DNA of 64,000 nucleotides from an uncultured Verrucomicrobiota bacterium (GCA_903896505.1 CAITXU010000096.1:1-64000); one strand, 5' to 3'. Positions 37,201 through 45,946 are shown, numbered from the stretch's first letter. The notes: generated by a model not told the origin, from the letters alone. A program made the numbers and translations.

Positions 37201-40200
37201 TGCTTGAGGACATAGGCCGTTTCGCCGACATCCCCGGTGAAATTCCAATATAGGCGATTGTACACGGGGGGCAACTCAACTCCCGGTGCCTTCGCATCAT
37301 CCCGACCCCGAAGCAGGCCCAACTCTTCCTCGAGGAGACTGGCCTCCTGATTCATAAAGGCGAACAACGTTGGGGCAGCATCCGAAGGGATATCCGCACC
37401 CACGCTTATGGTTGGGTCGGATGCATCTGCAAATGCCTCATTACCGAGGAGCATGTAGAGGTCGGAGAGACGGCCGGCGACGAGGATAAGTTGGTCATCC
37501 ACCGGGCCGTAATCCACCGGCGGAGTCCCATTGACACTCAGCTTCAGGCCCTCTTTCAACACCGTCTCATAGACCTGGATCAGCCCATACTTATCGATGG
37601 TTGAGGGATTGAGTGGGATATCCCCCTCCCATCGCGGCCCGGCCTGGGCGAGCATGCTCACCAGGGTGTTCACAGTCCGACTCGGGTTGCCCAGGTCCTT
37701 GAAGCGCTGTTCAAAAGGATTGATTCCACTCACGACCCGCTTGATCCAGCCCAACTGAATCTGGGGATCGGTCCAGTCGCTCCAGGCAGTGCCGCACGGA
37801 CTGAACGGGTCCTTGGCGTGATACCGGCAAATCAACCAGTTGTCACTCAAGGTCAGCAATCCAGCTCCTTCGATGGTAAAATCGACTGCGCCGGTGCCGT
37901 CCGCCGGGAGCGGCGTGAGGCGGGTCCACCGACCGAAATCAGCACCGTTGGGTACCGGTGGCTGACTGCCGTCCAGGTCGGGTTGATAGTACCATTCGAA
38001 GACGTACTTGTCCGAAAGCCCGCCCAACTCCCCATCGAAACGAAGCGTGAGCTTTTCGTCAAACGGCGAGCTCGGATCGACCACATTCAACCGCCCCTTG
38101 TAAAGCGGGCAGACCACCTTCACCACTTCGAGCGAAATCGGAAGATTGCCCGGCTGACAATTGGTGGAATTGCCAAAGGCCACGGTCACATAGCCCTGAC
38201 CGGCAGCAACTCCTGCGGACAGGGCAACGGAGTCGAGTTTCGGGTCGGAATAGTCCGCTTTAATGGCCGTGCTGGCAATGGCCACCAAAGTATCAACCGC
38301 CTTTTTGAAATTCGCATCCGAGCCGCGGAACTTCACATCCTGGAGCACCGACGCGTCACGCGCGGTGATGATGTTCGGCAGCAGGTAGGTCCCGGGAATC
38401 GTGGCTATCTTTTGTCCACGGAAGGACAGCACATGTTGATTCGGGTCATAGAACAATCGCGACCGAAGAGGAGGAGGGAGATTCTTGAAGAACAATAATC
38501 CGCCAACATTCTCGGTCGCCACGTCGCTGGGGAGGGCGGCGAGCGGAACAGAACGAGTCCGAGTCCCATCGATCAGGGCGACACTCGCCACCGACCTGGT
38601 CGCCTGGGATTGCTGGTAAAGCACATCGACGCTGCATTGCCCGCCGATGTCGGGTAACCCGTTCTTGGCGTCGATCAAGGTGTATCCCACATGGAGTTTC
38701 GGCAGTTCCTGAAAGGCCAGACTGTTGGTGTAGGCATCGGGAATCGCGTCCGGCCAAAAGACCCGATAGGTGAAATCGACGGGTGAGCCGGGGGTCCCGG
38801 CATATTGGTCCAGCCAGGGCACGCACGCGCCGCTCCGGACATTGGGTGGAGTCGGGAAATAGAAATGGTCCAGCGCCTGATAAAACCAGTGGAGGACGAT
38901 GTTGGTTCCGTTCCCGTCGTCACCGGCCGCCTGGGCCCAAAAAGCACCGCTTCGGTCCCTCCAGAATGGGCCGGACACCCCAGCCGTTTGGGGACAATTG
39001 GAGTTGAGGGCGCTGAGGGGATACGGAGCCCCCAGTTTGCTGCCCGCCAACCCGACCGTCTGGAAATGGTGGGTCGCATCTTCGGCAACCACGTTCCAAA
39101 CCTGGAAACCCACCTTGGCCGGATTGGCCGGCAGCGTGTAGGTCATCAGCACATACGGCAGCGAGGTGGAAGGTGTACCGAGGTCGCTCCGAAGCGGAAA
39201 CAGGCCCTGCCCCCCGCCGGGCGCGCTGGTGACCACCACATGTTCGTCGTCTGGATTAAACCCAGGCAGGGTCGGATCATTTTGGAAGTATGGCCGAAAG
39301 TTGGGATAAACCGCCGGGTCCAGAGTCCCGGTGCCTATTCCACTGGCAATGACGATGGCAGGCGTCTTGGAAGGCCACTGGGCCTGGTAGCGGGAAACGA
39401 GCGACGGCCACTGGGTGTCATACGCATCCAGATTCATCCACCACACCTCGAGATTGCCCAGATTTACGGGGAAAATTTGACCGGTATTCGTGTAGACATT
39501 GTAGGCAAAGCGGTCCTCTCGTTGAGGAGTGTCGGTGGCGACGTAAACAAACCCGGGGCGATTGGACGGGGCATGGTTGGAGGCCTGGTGATAGCCATTC
39601 TGAATCTCGGTTCCAATCGGTGCCGGTTGTGCCGCCAGACTGAAGAATGAAGCGTCCGTGTCGGAAACAGACCGAACTGTATTGAAGGCGATGGTGTATC
39701 CGACGGGGGTCGTGGGTGTCGAAAAGGAATACTTCAGCAGGGTGCGACCAAAGCCCACAGTGCTAAAAACGGTTCCACCATCCAGCCGTGCTCCGGTGTT
39801 GGCCTCTTGAAACGTCAGTTCCGCGTTGAGATTGGTGGAAAGCAGCACGGATGTACCGCGGGCGTCCCCGGTGTGGCCACGAACATACAATTGAGGCTGG
39901 TTAGTCCAACCGGCCCGATAATGATCCATCTCGTACGGCCAGGCGACGCCCTGCACACCATAACGCAGCCAGAAAACCTCCAGAGCGGAAGGGAGCGAGG
40001 GCCGAACCGGGAAGATCAATCCCTTCATGGGCCCATCCACCTTGTGCACGTAAACGTAAGCCGGCCCGGAATCAGGAGGGGTTGTCCCGAGGGTAACCCG
40101 ACCGGGAATCGACGGGTTGTCGGGACTGGGAGCCATCGGACTCAGCGCAGTCCCAATCACCGCCGGTGCATCCGGATGGTCGGGCAGGTTGCCAATAATG

Positions 40201-41540
40201 TTGACCAACTGGAATCCCAGGAAACCATTCGTCACCCCGTTGACGTTCTCATAATGCAAAAGAATGCGACCCGTGACATTGGCGTGGAGATTCTTTCCGC
40301 TCAACCACACGTTCGTGTGCTGACCCGTCTGGTTCACCGTACCCAAAATCACGTCGTTGTAATGGATGGTTACCGAGGGAATGGAACTGAGGTCGATGGT
40401 TGGGGAAGTCGTCGGAGCCCCGTTTTGATCGTCGGTCAAGTAGAACCGCATCGCCTTGGACTCAAAGTCACCCGGCCACTGCGCCGTGTAGCTGTCCATT
40501 TCATAGGGCCAGACGATTCCGGCAAGTCCGACCCGGGTCCAGAAAAGGTTGATTTGGTTGGGGCCGGTGGTCGGCTTGAAGGCATAGGCGCGTCCATCGT
40601 TTGGGTCGCCAGACCGACGGTATTGTTCGAGGTAATGCCCGGGGTCCGGTGCGAGTCCGTAGCGAAATACCACCGGCCCGGCATTGGCCGCCGGCACCGC
40701 AGGCGACAGAAATGTTCCGATGTCTGTGATGAGTTGTGTGGACAAATTGGGATTGGGGTCACGGACATCCACCACTTCCAAACCAACATATTGCCCATTG
40801 GATTTCCTGGTATAGACCGCAACCACCAACCCGCTCGCGGGACCAACAGCCGTGAGGCTTTGATTGTTGAGGAGAATGGACCCCTGGGGAACGTTGGCGT
40901 TCCAGAGAAATTGAATGGCGATGTCCGATGGCACCTGCACGGCGGGTCCACCGACCCCTCCATCTGCGGTCAGCGCCCAGTATAGTCCCACGGGCGGTTG
41001 TGTCGCCGCCGGGGAAATCAGATACTGCCGGGTCACGGTTCCCCAGGTGACGTTGACCAGTCCCGGTTGAGTCGCGATCAACTTGTTCTGGGAGGCAAGG
41101 TAATAGGCACCTTCAGGAGGAAGGATCAAATCCGGTGCCACGCCCAAAAGGTTGGATTCGTCGGGCACGATTTCCCCACCGACCGAGGCCCGGGGTTTCA
41201 AGAACGGAACCGACTGCACGGGCTGACCAAAGCCGGAACGGACCAATGTTAATCCGCCTCCTGTTGGAGTGCCAGAACCGCCAAATGCACCAACGGACCC
41301 ATTAAAAAAGGTCACTGCGGGTGGCTGGGCGTTGGTGGCATGCAGTGCGTCGGGATTGGCTCTGGGATCAAACAACCGATTGTCGTAACTTGAGCTGCCC
41401 AGCACGAAGGCCCCTTGTGCCTGAGCGAAACCGACCATGGACCGGACCATCCACAAGAAAATGCCGACGCTGAGGTATCGTCGTAAAATTGAAGTTCTCA
41501 TGATTACGAGGGAAGAGGCATCAAAAGAGGGAAATTTCAT
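34287..41540 (-). CDS. Giant secreted TcA-like protein
   Basis: 2417 residues (2404 if it starts at the ATG at 41501, which opens the signal peptide MRTSILRRYLSVGIFLWM... QA). Residues about 60-1150 are beta-rich and contain repeats spaced about 185 residues, each with a W(P)xxxDxYxAxWP motif (WPYEMDSYTAQWP; WPYEMDHYRAGW). About 1300-2150 is largely helical, with a long coiled region (about 1805-2080). YQAQFDLAAKYVYMAARAFD parallels the YDLAVARCLMAEQAYRWEL segment of Photorhabdus TcdA. The C-terminus (HFATKIRSVGVWFNNYNNVQ; IKDILMLFQTYSY) parallels the TcdA TcB-binding end (GKIRRIKQISVTLPALLGPY; LNDIILHIRYTI). It ends 48 bases before the RHS gene start, so the two are co-transcribed. The N-terminal part is unlike canonical TcA. 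Confidence 0.7.
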   Translation of the reverse strand: MKFPSFDASSLVIMRTSILRRYLSVGIFLWMVRSMVGFAQAQGAFVLGSSSYDNRLFDPRANPDALHATNAQPPAVTFFNGSVGAFGGSGTPTGGGLTLVRSGFGQPVQSVPFLKPRASVGGEIVPDESNLLGVAPDLILPPEGAYYLASQNKLIATQPGLVNVTWGTVTRQYLISPAATQPPVGLYWALTADGGVGGPAVQVPSDIAIQFLWNANVPQGSILLNNQSLTAVGPASGLVVAVYTRKSNGQYVGLEVVDVRDPNPNLSTQLITDIGTFLSPAVPAANAGPVVFRYGLAPDPGHYLEQYRRSGDPNDGRAYAFKPTTGPNQINLFWTRVGLAGIVWPYEMDSYTAQWPGDFESKAMRFYLTDDQNGAPTTSPTIDLSSIPSVTIHYNDVILGTVNQTGQHTNVWLSGKNLHANVTGRILLHYENVNGVTNGFLGFQLVNIIGNLPDHPDAPAVIGTALSPMAPSPDNPSIPGRVTLGTTPPDSGPAYVYVHKVDGPMKGLIFPVRPSLPSALEVFWLRYGVQGVAWPYEMDHYRAGWTNQPQLYVRGHTGDARGTSVLLSTNLNAELTFQEANTGARLDGGTVFSTVGFGRTLLKYSFSTPTTPVGYTIAFNTVRSVSDTDASFFSLAAQPAPIGTEIQNGYHQASNHAPSNRPGFVYVATDTPQREDRFAYNVYTNTGQIFPVNLGNLEVWWMNLDAYDTQWPSLVSRYQAQWPSKTPAIVIASGIGTGTLDPAVYPNFRPYFQNDPTLPGFNPDDEHVVVTSAPGGGQGLFPLRSDLGTPSTSLPYVLMTYTLPANPAKVGFQVWNVVAEDATHHFQTVGLAGSKLGAPYPLSALNSNCPQTAGVSGPFWRDRSGAFWAQAAGDDGNGTNIVLHWFYQALDHFYFPTPPNVRSGACVPWLDQYAGTPGSPVDFTYRVFWPDAIPDAYTNSLAFQELPKLHVGYTLIDAKNGLPDIGGQCSVDVLYQQSQATRSVASVALIDGTRTRSVPLAALPSDVATENVGGLLFFKNLPPPLRSRLFYDPNQHVLSFRGQKIATIPGTYLLPNIITARDASVLQDVKFRGSDANFKKAVDTLVAIASTAIKADYSDPKLDSVALSAGVAAGQGYVTVAFGNSTNCQPGNLPISLEVVKVVCPLYKGRLNVVDPSSPFDEKLTLRFDGELGGLSDKYVFEWYYQPDLDGSQPPVPNGADFGRWTRLTPLPADGTGAVDFTIEGAGLLTLSDNWLICRYHAKDPFSPCGTAWSDWTDPQIQLGWIKRVVSGINPFEQRFKDLGNPSRTVNTLVSMLAQAGPRWEGDIPLNPSTIDKYGLIQVYETVLKEGLKLSVNGTPPVDYGPVDDQLILVAGRLSDLYMLLGNEAFADASDPTISVGADIPSDAAPTLFAFMNQEASLLEEELGLLRGRDDAKAPGVELPPVYNRLYWNFTGDVGETAYVLKHGISDELGNTNGFIDAVDAQVMYPQGHGDAWGHYLSATKYFYQLFRNPNFTWTPRAEATQVGGIPVTVNYVNERKFAQAAASKARAGAEIVNLTYRAFYDEAPENQWRGYKDPVQSPKSREIGTNESRAWGVSEWGIRAGQAALLDWVVGNALLPESSQETITNLVQRVDRTTVIELNDLATALDSIQSEVDKADGGVNPLGLAKNFMPFDIDPSQLTQSGGKTHFEQIYDRAVTAMNNAITVFQYAEDNTQQLRRQADDLSTFNKDTQERTADFNSRLIEIFGTPYSDDIGNNGQTYPGGYNGPDTQHYEYVDPSSLLGIPPGNSESITANFTTPTVNSSGAVTSTQIPVTYNISHDGYGMVKPANWTGSRRAFGEIQINRSDLLQARFRFQQSLSAYDDQLAQINQALKDLEAQYFLHSSEIILLSTTLATQSALDTEVLNATERELNWRRGARSADELAQGLAEMLPTSLVAGVAAGGDLTSVARGGIRLAGYAVSEALQYEGDQEQLSVLSDQQARQQVESASNLGLTTLRNDFDNEVALGRLRELIRQEPLRRLEVQQLYEALQQTMARYQSSLARGFRLLDDFNRFQKATAAKVQKERYKDMAFRIFRNDALQKYQAQFDLAAKYVYMAARAFDFETNFDPSDNRSPSKLLSQIMRSRAIGSIKNGIPQTAGTSGDPGLADSMARMINNWSVLQGQFGFNNPQREETQFSLRRELFRIPNTGAANDLLWRTTLRRAYVTNLYDLPEFRRFARFISNQTNEPGLVIRFGTDIDLGLNFFGRPLGGGDHAYDASHFATKIRSVGVWFNNYNNVQLSDTPRVFLIPIGSDIMRSPLGNTSTTRAWKLIEQGIPVPFSFGSGGVPSTTSFIPGNDTVNGSFVDIRQFAPFRAFHDGGYNLNQVNYDSRLIGRSVWNTEWWLVIPGGFLFNDRNEGLQRLIDGQSVGGVRDGNGIKDILMLFQTYSYQGQ

Positions 41541-41595
41541 CGGGTTTCAAAAGCCGCTATCCGGCTGACGGTCCACTTGAAGTCCATCCATCTGC

Positions 41596-42657
41596 CTAGT
41601 CGGAACCGATGGCAATAAAGCTGAACCGGGGAATGCTGCTGGGGGTCCCTCCCCCCGTGTTTTTGAAGATGATACTCACACCGCTGCCTACTGGAGGGTA
41701 GGGAGGAAACAAGCTGAACGGAGGAAAGGTCGACAAAATGACCGGCGCATCGGTCAGGACCGGGGTTACAGTGACAGCGGGATAATCCGAAAACTGCTTG
41801 TTGAAACTGATGAAAATCAATGTCCCGGAAACTTTTGCCGTAAATCCCTGACCGCTCACTATCGAGGCATCCCCATTCACGACCCCGCGAACGATACGCA
41901 GCTGACGGGTCCCGGAATCCTGGACCGGGACTGGTGTTTTCAGGCGGTCGAGACCAATACTGCCCGGGGAAATCCTGATTCCGTCCAGGTACCCCTTGGA
42001 GGCATCCGGAGTGGACAACAAGGCACCCCAATCAAAACCACCAAGGGTTTTTGCATCGTCCGCCTGACTCGCAAGGTTCGCCCGATTGGCCTGGTCTGCA
42101 TTTGCGGCGTGAGCCGCTTCCCGGGCAGTGTCAGCGGCAGCCGCAGCCGCGGCACGGTCGGCGTCACCGGCATGGACGGCTTGCTGTGCCAGTTGGGAGG
42201 TACCTGCGTTCGTCGCAAAACCCGAGGTCAACGACGAACCCGCAATGTTGGCGGCGAAGGCAAACGGTGCCGAAAGGATCTGCTGACGCGGCTGGATGGG
42301 GATCCCTCCGACGGAGAGCTCCAGAAATGCCGGGGAATTCGGTAAAGACGCCTGGCCGATCAACACCTGTGACAGATCGCGCGAATTGGCATCCACGCCA
42401 CCCAGCAGGGTGTTGAAAACACTTCCCACCAGCGCGACCGAATTGGTCCTTGGTCCCCAGATCAATCGCCCATTGAAGACGGCATCGTACACCCGAAACA
42501 CCACGTTGGTGTTGCCATCGGGGAGCTTGTTCCCGGAGGAATCCAGCAGGGCCCCCTGATAATTGATGGTCGAGGGAACAGCGACGCTTTGGCGGGCATG
42601 AATGCGAGTCAGCCCGGCCAAGGCAATGAGCACCAGAACGTTACGAAGTAATTTCAT
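41596..42657 (-). CDS. Secreted fibre-like protein, paralogue of the one at 26148-27119
   Basis: 353 residues. The signal peptide is MKLLRNVLVLIALAGLTRIH followed by ARQ. The head domain (STINYQGALLDSSGNKLPDG; VFRVYDAVFNGRLIWGPRTN) is almost identical to its paralogue. The central stalk is longer and Ala-rich with coiled-coil character (AVHAGDADRAAAAAAADTAR; EAAHAANADQANRANLA). The C-terminal domain begins LRIVRGVVNGDASIVSGQGF and ends FSFIAIGSD, similar in its last residues to H-type-lectin-like tips. It is directly upstream of the TcA-like gene (55 bases). Fibre or adhesin function is inferred from architecture. A longer start at 42690 is possible but would precede the signal peptide. Confidence 0.72.
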   Translation of the reverse strand: MKLLRNVLVLIALAGLTRIHARQSVAVPSTINYQGALLDSSGNKLPDGNTNVVFRVYDAVFNGRLIWGPRTNSVALVGSVFNTLLGGVDANSRDLSQVLIGQASLPNSPAFLELSVGGIPIQPRQQILSAPFAFAANIAGSSLTSGFATNAGTSQLAQQAVHAGDADRAAAAAAADTAREAAHAANADQANRANLASQADDAKTLGGFDWGALLSTPDASKGYLDGIRISPGSIGLDRLKTPVPVQDSGTRQLRIVRGVVNGDASIVSGQGFTAKVSGTLIFISFNKQFSDYPAVTVTPVLTDAPVILSTFPPFSLFPPYPPVGSGVSIIFKNTGGGTPSSIPRFSFIAIGSD

Positions 42658-42705
42658 AAGTAGCGAGAGAACAATCGGATGGTTCGACAATCGATGGACA
42701 GGGAA

Positions 42706-44559
42706 TCAGCCTTCAGTATTAAGAAACGGAATCAATGAAACCCGATTTAGGCGAAAGATACCCTGGATGACGATGGGGACTTTATGGATGCCCATGATGG
42801 TCTCGATATAGGTCCCGCCCAATTCACTGTCGCCCCATTGAGCCCGTGCACGGCCCTCCGGATCCTCGGCGCTGAAGTTGAGTTGCAGCAACCTGCGGAT
42901 GGTGTACGCTTCGACACCCTCAGGAAGAACCACGGAAAGCTCTGCATCCAGGTTGTCGTGGTCAGGATGGAATCGATGCTTGAACGGGTTCAACGGGTCG
43001 TCATATCCGGTCACAACGGTCCCAGTGAGAGGATTCTGCAGGTCACCGAACGGCCCCGCCAATGGCAGCAATCCTGAGAATCCAAAGCCGATGGTGCTGA
43101 TGCGACGGGCCACCGGCTTTCCGTCCCTGAGGGCGGCACCGCCAAATTGGGAGACCAGGGAATCGTCCGTGATTAGAACCTGCCGGCCCAATTGTTGAAT
43201 GTTCCCGAATGAATCGACGACCCCGTTGGTCCACATCAGCATCACCTGCTGGAGCAATCGCGCCTGTCCGGAAGAATTGACATGAACAATCAGCCGGAAT
43301 TGCGCCTGCGACCCCGTGGCACGAGGCACGGTGGGATCGCTACTCCCGGACGTTTGGCTGACCTTTTGAATCACCGCAGTCCCCACCCACAGGCCTGCGT
43401 GAACGTCTGGTGGGGTATCGGACGCCGTACCGGGCGGAACAACCCCACCGAAAGCCGCCAGAGCCGATTTTCCACCGCTCACAGCCGATCGCGCTGTGAC
43501 CGGCACCGTGACGCGATTGCCCACCTGGTCAATGACCGTTAACAAGCTCTGGTACTCCACTCCAACATTCCCCACGGGAGGCAGGAAGGGAGTCAGGTCT
43601 TTCCGGCGGACCGCCAGGCGAACCTTGGTTTCCTGACCCGGTGCCACGGTGATCGTGGTCTGAGGCTCCAGCGGGTACCATCCGTATTGCTTCGATGCCA
43701 GGTTGAATTGCCAATAGGAAAGCGGAACCCCCCCGGCGAGGGCAGGCGAATTGGCATCCGCTGGCGTTTGTGAGGCATTGGGAATCAGTTGAAAACTCCG
43801 GGGCTGCTTCGACACATTTTTCAGGGATATCCAAGTCTCCGGCACCGTCCGCCCGAAGTCGATTTTTTGGCTTTGCTCCAGCTTGACCCCAATCGGCCCT
43901 CCATAGGTGGAGGCACCGGAGGTGAAAACCCAAAAGGCCTCGCCTGAATTCAGGCGTTCGGTGACAGGATTAGCAACAGGCGTCCATAGTCCGCTCGATT
44001 GAAGCCTGTAGACAGCCTGACCGGCGTGAGCTGCCGAACCGGCAAAAAAGGAGGCAAAAGAGGGGGGAGACGTTCCGTCTATCGGAAACCCAACAAGGTT
44101 CATTGAACCGGCCAGCCAATCCTTCACCGGTGGAACCGGCCGCCCCTTCAATGTCCAGGTCACCGGCTGGCTCGCCGTGGACTTCACCAGATAACAGCGA
44201 TCACCGTGCAGAGCGAAAAGCGTGTTGAGGGCCGGGTCCCCGGTGGCCCCGGGGAAATAGGTCAACCAATCGGGCCGTCCTGGAAGCAGCTGATTCGCGT
44301 CCTGGATAAACTGAACCGTGGTAAAGCGGCGATTCCAACCCCAGATGCTTTCAACAGGAAGACTCGAAAAAATGGAATCGCAATCGCGAGGTTCCGGTTG
44401 AACTTCCAGGTAAACGGCATTCCATCCGGGTCGCAGAACAATCGTTTGCGTCGTCCATTGACCCAGGCAGATGCAGGGAAACAGACAAAGGGTGATCAAA
44501 AGCCCCATCCATCGACCGATCTGTCTACGTCCTTCCTTCAGGTCCGTTGTCATATTCAT
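42706..44559 (-). CDS. Exported 617-residue protein of the Tc-like operon
   Basis: It has a signal segment (MGLLITLCLFPCICLGQ) after a short charged leader. The mature protein opens with TIVLRPGWNAVYLEVQPE and later repeats a related block (LAGSMNLVGFPIDGTSPP; NSGEAFWVFTSG). The same GWNL...LPV...GxxYW pattern occurs in the domain inserted in the RHS protein (LRAGWNLTALPVGV; MSYWRFEP). Beta-rich domains follow, with ISLKNVSKQPRSFQL resembling Ig-like/MSP-like strands. No enzyme motif is seen. It may be a surface or accessory component of the complex. It is separated from the fibre gene by 48 bases and from the upstream gene by 35. Confidence 0.65.
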   Translation of the reverse strand: MNMTTDLKEGRRQIGRWMGLLITLCLFPCICLGQWTTQTIVLRPGWNAVYLEVQPEPRDCDSIFSSLPVESIWGWNRRFTTVQFIQDANQLLPGRPDWLTYFPGATGDPALNTLFALHGDRCYLVKSTASQPVTWTLKGRPVPPVKDWLAGSMNLVGFPIDGTSPPSFASFFAGSAAHAGQAVYRLQSSGLWTPVANPVTERLNSGEAFWVFTSGASTYGGPIGVKLEQSQKIDFGRTVPETWISLKNVSKQPRSFQLIPNASQTPADANSPALAGGVPLSYWQFNLASKQYGWYPLEPQTTITVAPGQETKVRLAVRRKDLTPFLPPVGNVGVEYQSLLTVIDQVGNRVTVPVTARSAVSGGKSALAAFGGVVPPGTASDTPPDVHAGLWVGTAVIQKVSQTSGSSDPTVPRATGSQAQFRLIVHVNSSGQARLLQQVMLMWTNGVVDSFGNIQQLGRQVLITDDSLVSQFGGAALRDGKPVARRISTIGFGFSGLLPLAGPFGDLQNPLTGTVVTGYDDPLNPFKHRFHPDHDNLDAELSVVLPEGVEAYTIRRLLQLNFSAEDPEGRARAQWGDSELGGTYIETIMGIHKVPIVIQGIFRLNRVSLIPFLNTEG

Positions 44560-44594
44560 TAGGAAAGTTAGAATGACTACTGAATGAGGTCGCC

Positions 44595-45506
44595 TCAGGG
44601 ACCCGTCAATTTTGCCCGATAAAAATAGGGCCCGGCACCTGTGGCGGTGGTATCGATGTAGGTGTTCACCGGTGGAGTCGCTGGTTGGACCGGCCCCAAC
44701 ACCTCAAAACCGTTCAGCAGGTTTTGGGAACGCCACAGCTGATAATTGCGCCCCGGTTGCGTTGACCAGACCACCCGAATTCCACCGCCCGCATCCGGTG
44801 AGACCGATTGGAAGGCAAAGCGGGAATTGGCGTCGGTGGGATTGGTTCCCGCCAGCATTTCATCCAGATTCGGCATCCCGTCGCCATCCGGGTCCGCATT
44901 GGGATCCACCCCCAAACGCCCGAAGTAGCGCAGTTCCCAGCTCTTCAACAGGCCATTGCTATCGTAAGCGGACGCGCCATTGGGCGAAAAATCAACCCGT
45001 TCCAAACGTCCACGGTCAGCGCTGGTCACCTTCAAACTGGTTTGTGCGGTGTTGACGTAGAGAATATTCGTCCCGTTGAGCGTGACCCCGGTCCGATCAT
45101 AGGTCAGGACATTGGCCGTGAGACGAAGCCGATCGGAAGCCGTCACCGTAAAGCCCGGAACTTCAGTCTCCACCGGGATAAAAAGGGCGTAGGAGAACTG
45201 CCCGTTCACGTCCCCCAACGTCGCGGATACCTTCAATGTCGGGAGCCCATCGGTTCGCTTGATGGAAACGATCAGCGTTCCATTGGTGAGTCGAAGGCCT
45301 GAGGCATCGGTCACCAGGCCGTACATCACCAAACTGGGCTCCGGAATGCCGTCAGCCGACACCCGGGGCATACTCACGGCCAGGTACGCGGCCATGATAA
45401 CGGCCAGGCGAACGGTTAGCAGCCTTCCACTCTGCCGCAGCCACGTGAAGACCCTGTTCCGGTGAAAAATCCCGGACAAAACAATCGTTGGAAAGAGTGC
45501 TGACAT
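44595..45506 (-). CDS. Exported protein with calcium-binding type-3-repeat motif, first gene of the operon
   Basis: 303 residues. A long N-region precedes the hydrophobic signal LAVIMAAYLAVSMPRVSA. A beta-rich domain follows (about 55-160; LVMYGLVTDASGLRL). WELRYFGRLGVDPNADPDGD then leads to MPNLDEMLAGTNPTD, a thrombospondin-type-3-like calcium-binding motif common in secreted Verrucomicrobial proteins. The C-terminal part (IRVVWSTQPGRNYQLWRSQN) resembles a fibronectin-like strand pattern seen in the same phylum. As the most upstream gene on this strand it probably lies next to the operon promoter. Its function is unknown. Confidence 0.65.
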   Translation of the reverse strand: MSALFPTIVLSGIFHRNRVFTWLRQSGRLLTVRLAVIMAAYLAVSMPRVSADGIPEPSLVMYGLVTDASGLRLTNGTLIVSIKRTDGLPTLKVSATLGDVNGQFSYALFIPVETEVPGFTVTASDRLRLTANVLTYDRTGVTLNGTNILYVNTAQTSLKVTSADRGRLERVDFSPNGASAYDSNGLLKSWELRYFGRLGVDPNADPDGDGMPNLDEMLAGTNPTDANSRFAFQSVSPDAGGGIRVVWSTQPGRNYQLWRSQNLLNGFEVLGPVQPATPPVNTYIDTTATGAGPYFYRAKLTGP

Positions 45507-45946
45507 AGGCTTCGACTTCGGTTTCCACTTTGATTTACCCTGAAAATAGAAATCCGGACCAGATTTTTTTCAGAAATGTCTGGGCTTCCCATCAAATTTT
45601 ACCGTGTCCCAATTCCCCCACGGAATCGGGAGCTCACATCCCAAACGACCGGGCCTGTTTTTTCGCTTGTTTCGTCGTTCCCATGAGCAATTGGCCCGCC
45701 GGGGGAGAGCGGCGGGACGCCGCTGCCACTTCGACAGACACCGGTCCCTGGAGCTGCCGACCCGCCGGTCTGCTAATGGACGGGTTCCAGCTCGGTAAAG
45801 TTTGCGCCGACTGACGTCAGGCGGCTACTAGGACGGCGGCGGCCCCCCACACCGGACGAGACGTCCGGGCTCCCGGGTAGGCCCGTCGTACGTCTCCCGC
45901 TTCTTCTTCATCTGCGTGAATCTGCGGACAACTCTCTTCACTTCAG
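45507..45946. other. Intergenic region rich in dispersed repeats
   Basis: These 440 bases between the Tc-like operon start and the aminotransferase gene hold no recognised gene. They contain a GCGGCGGGACGCCGCTGCCAC element (about 45709-45729), the AAAGTTTGCGCCGACT element (45797-45840), a relative of the 97-bp repeat (45851-45880), and an inverted CGCAGATT-type element (45907-45930). The promoter of the operon should lie at the left end; an AT-rich stretch is near 45540-45600. Confidence 0.6.
45797..45840. repeat. Dispersed intergenic repeat, copy 3
   Basis: AAAGTTTGCGCCGACTGACG, then GGCGGCTAC and GGACGGCGGC, match the copies at 1-63 and 201-262 in the same orientation. A relative of the 97-bp tandem unit (CCGGACGAGACGTCCGGG) starts about 12 bases later. 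Confidence 0.7.
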
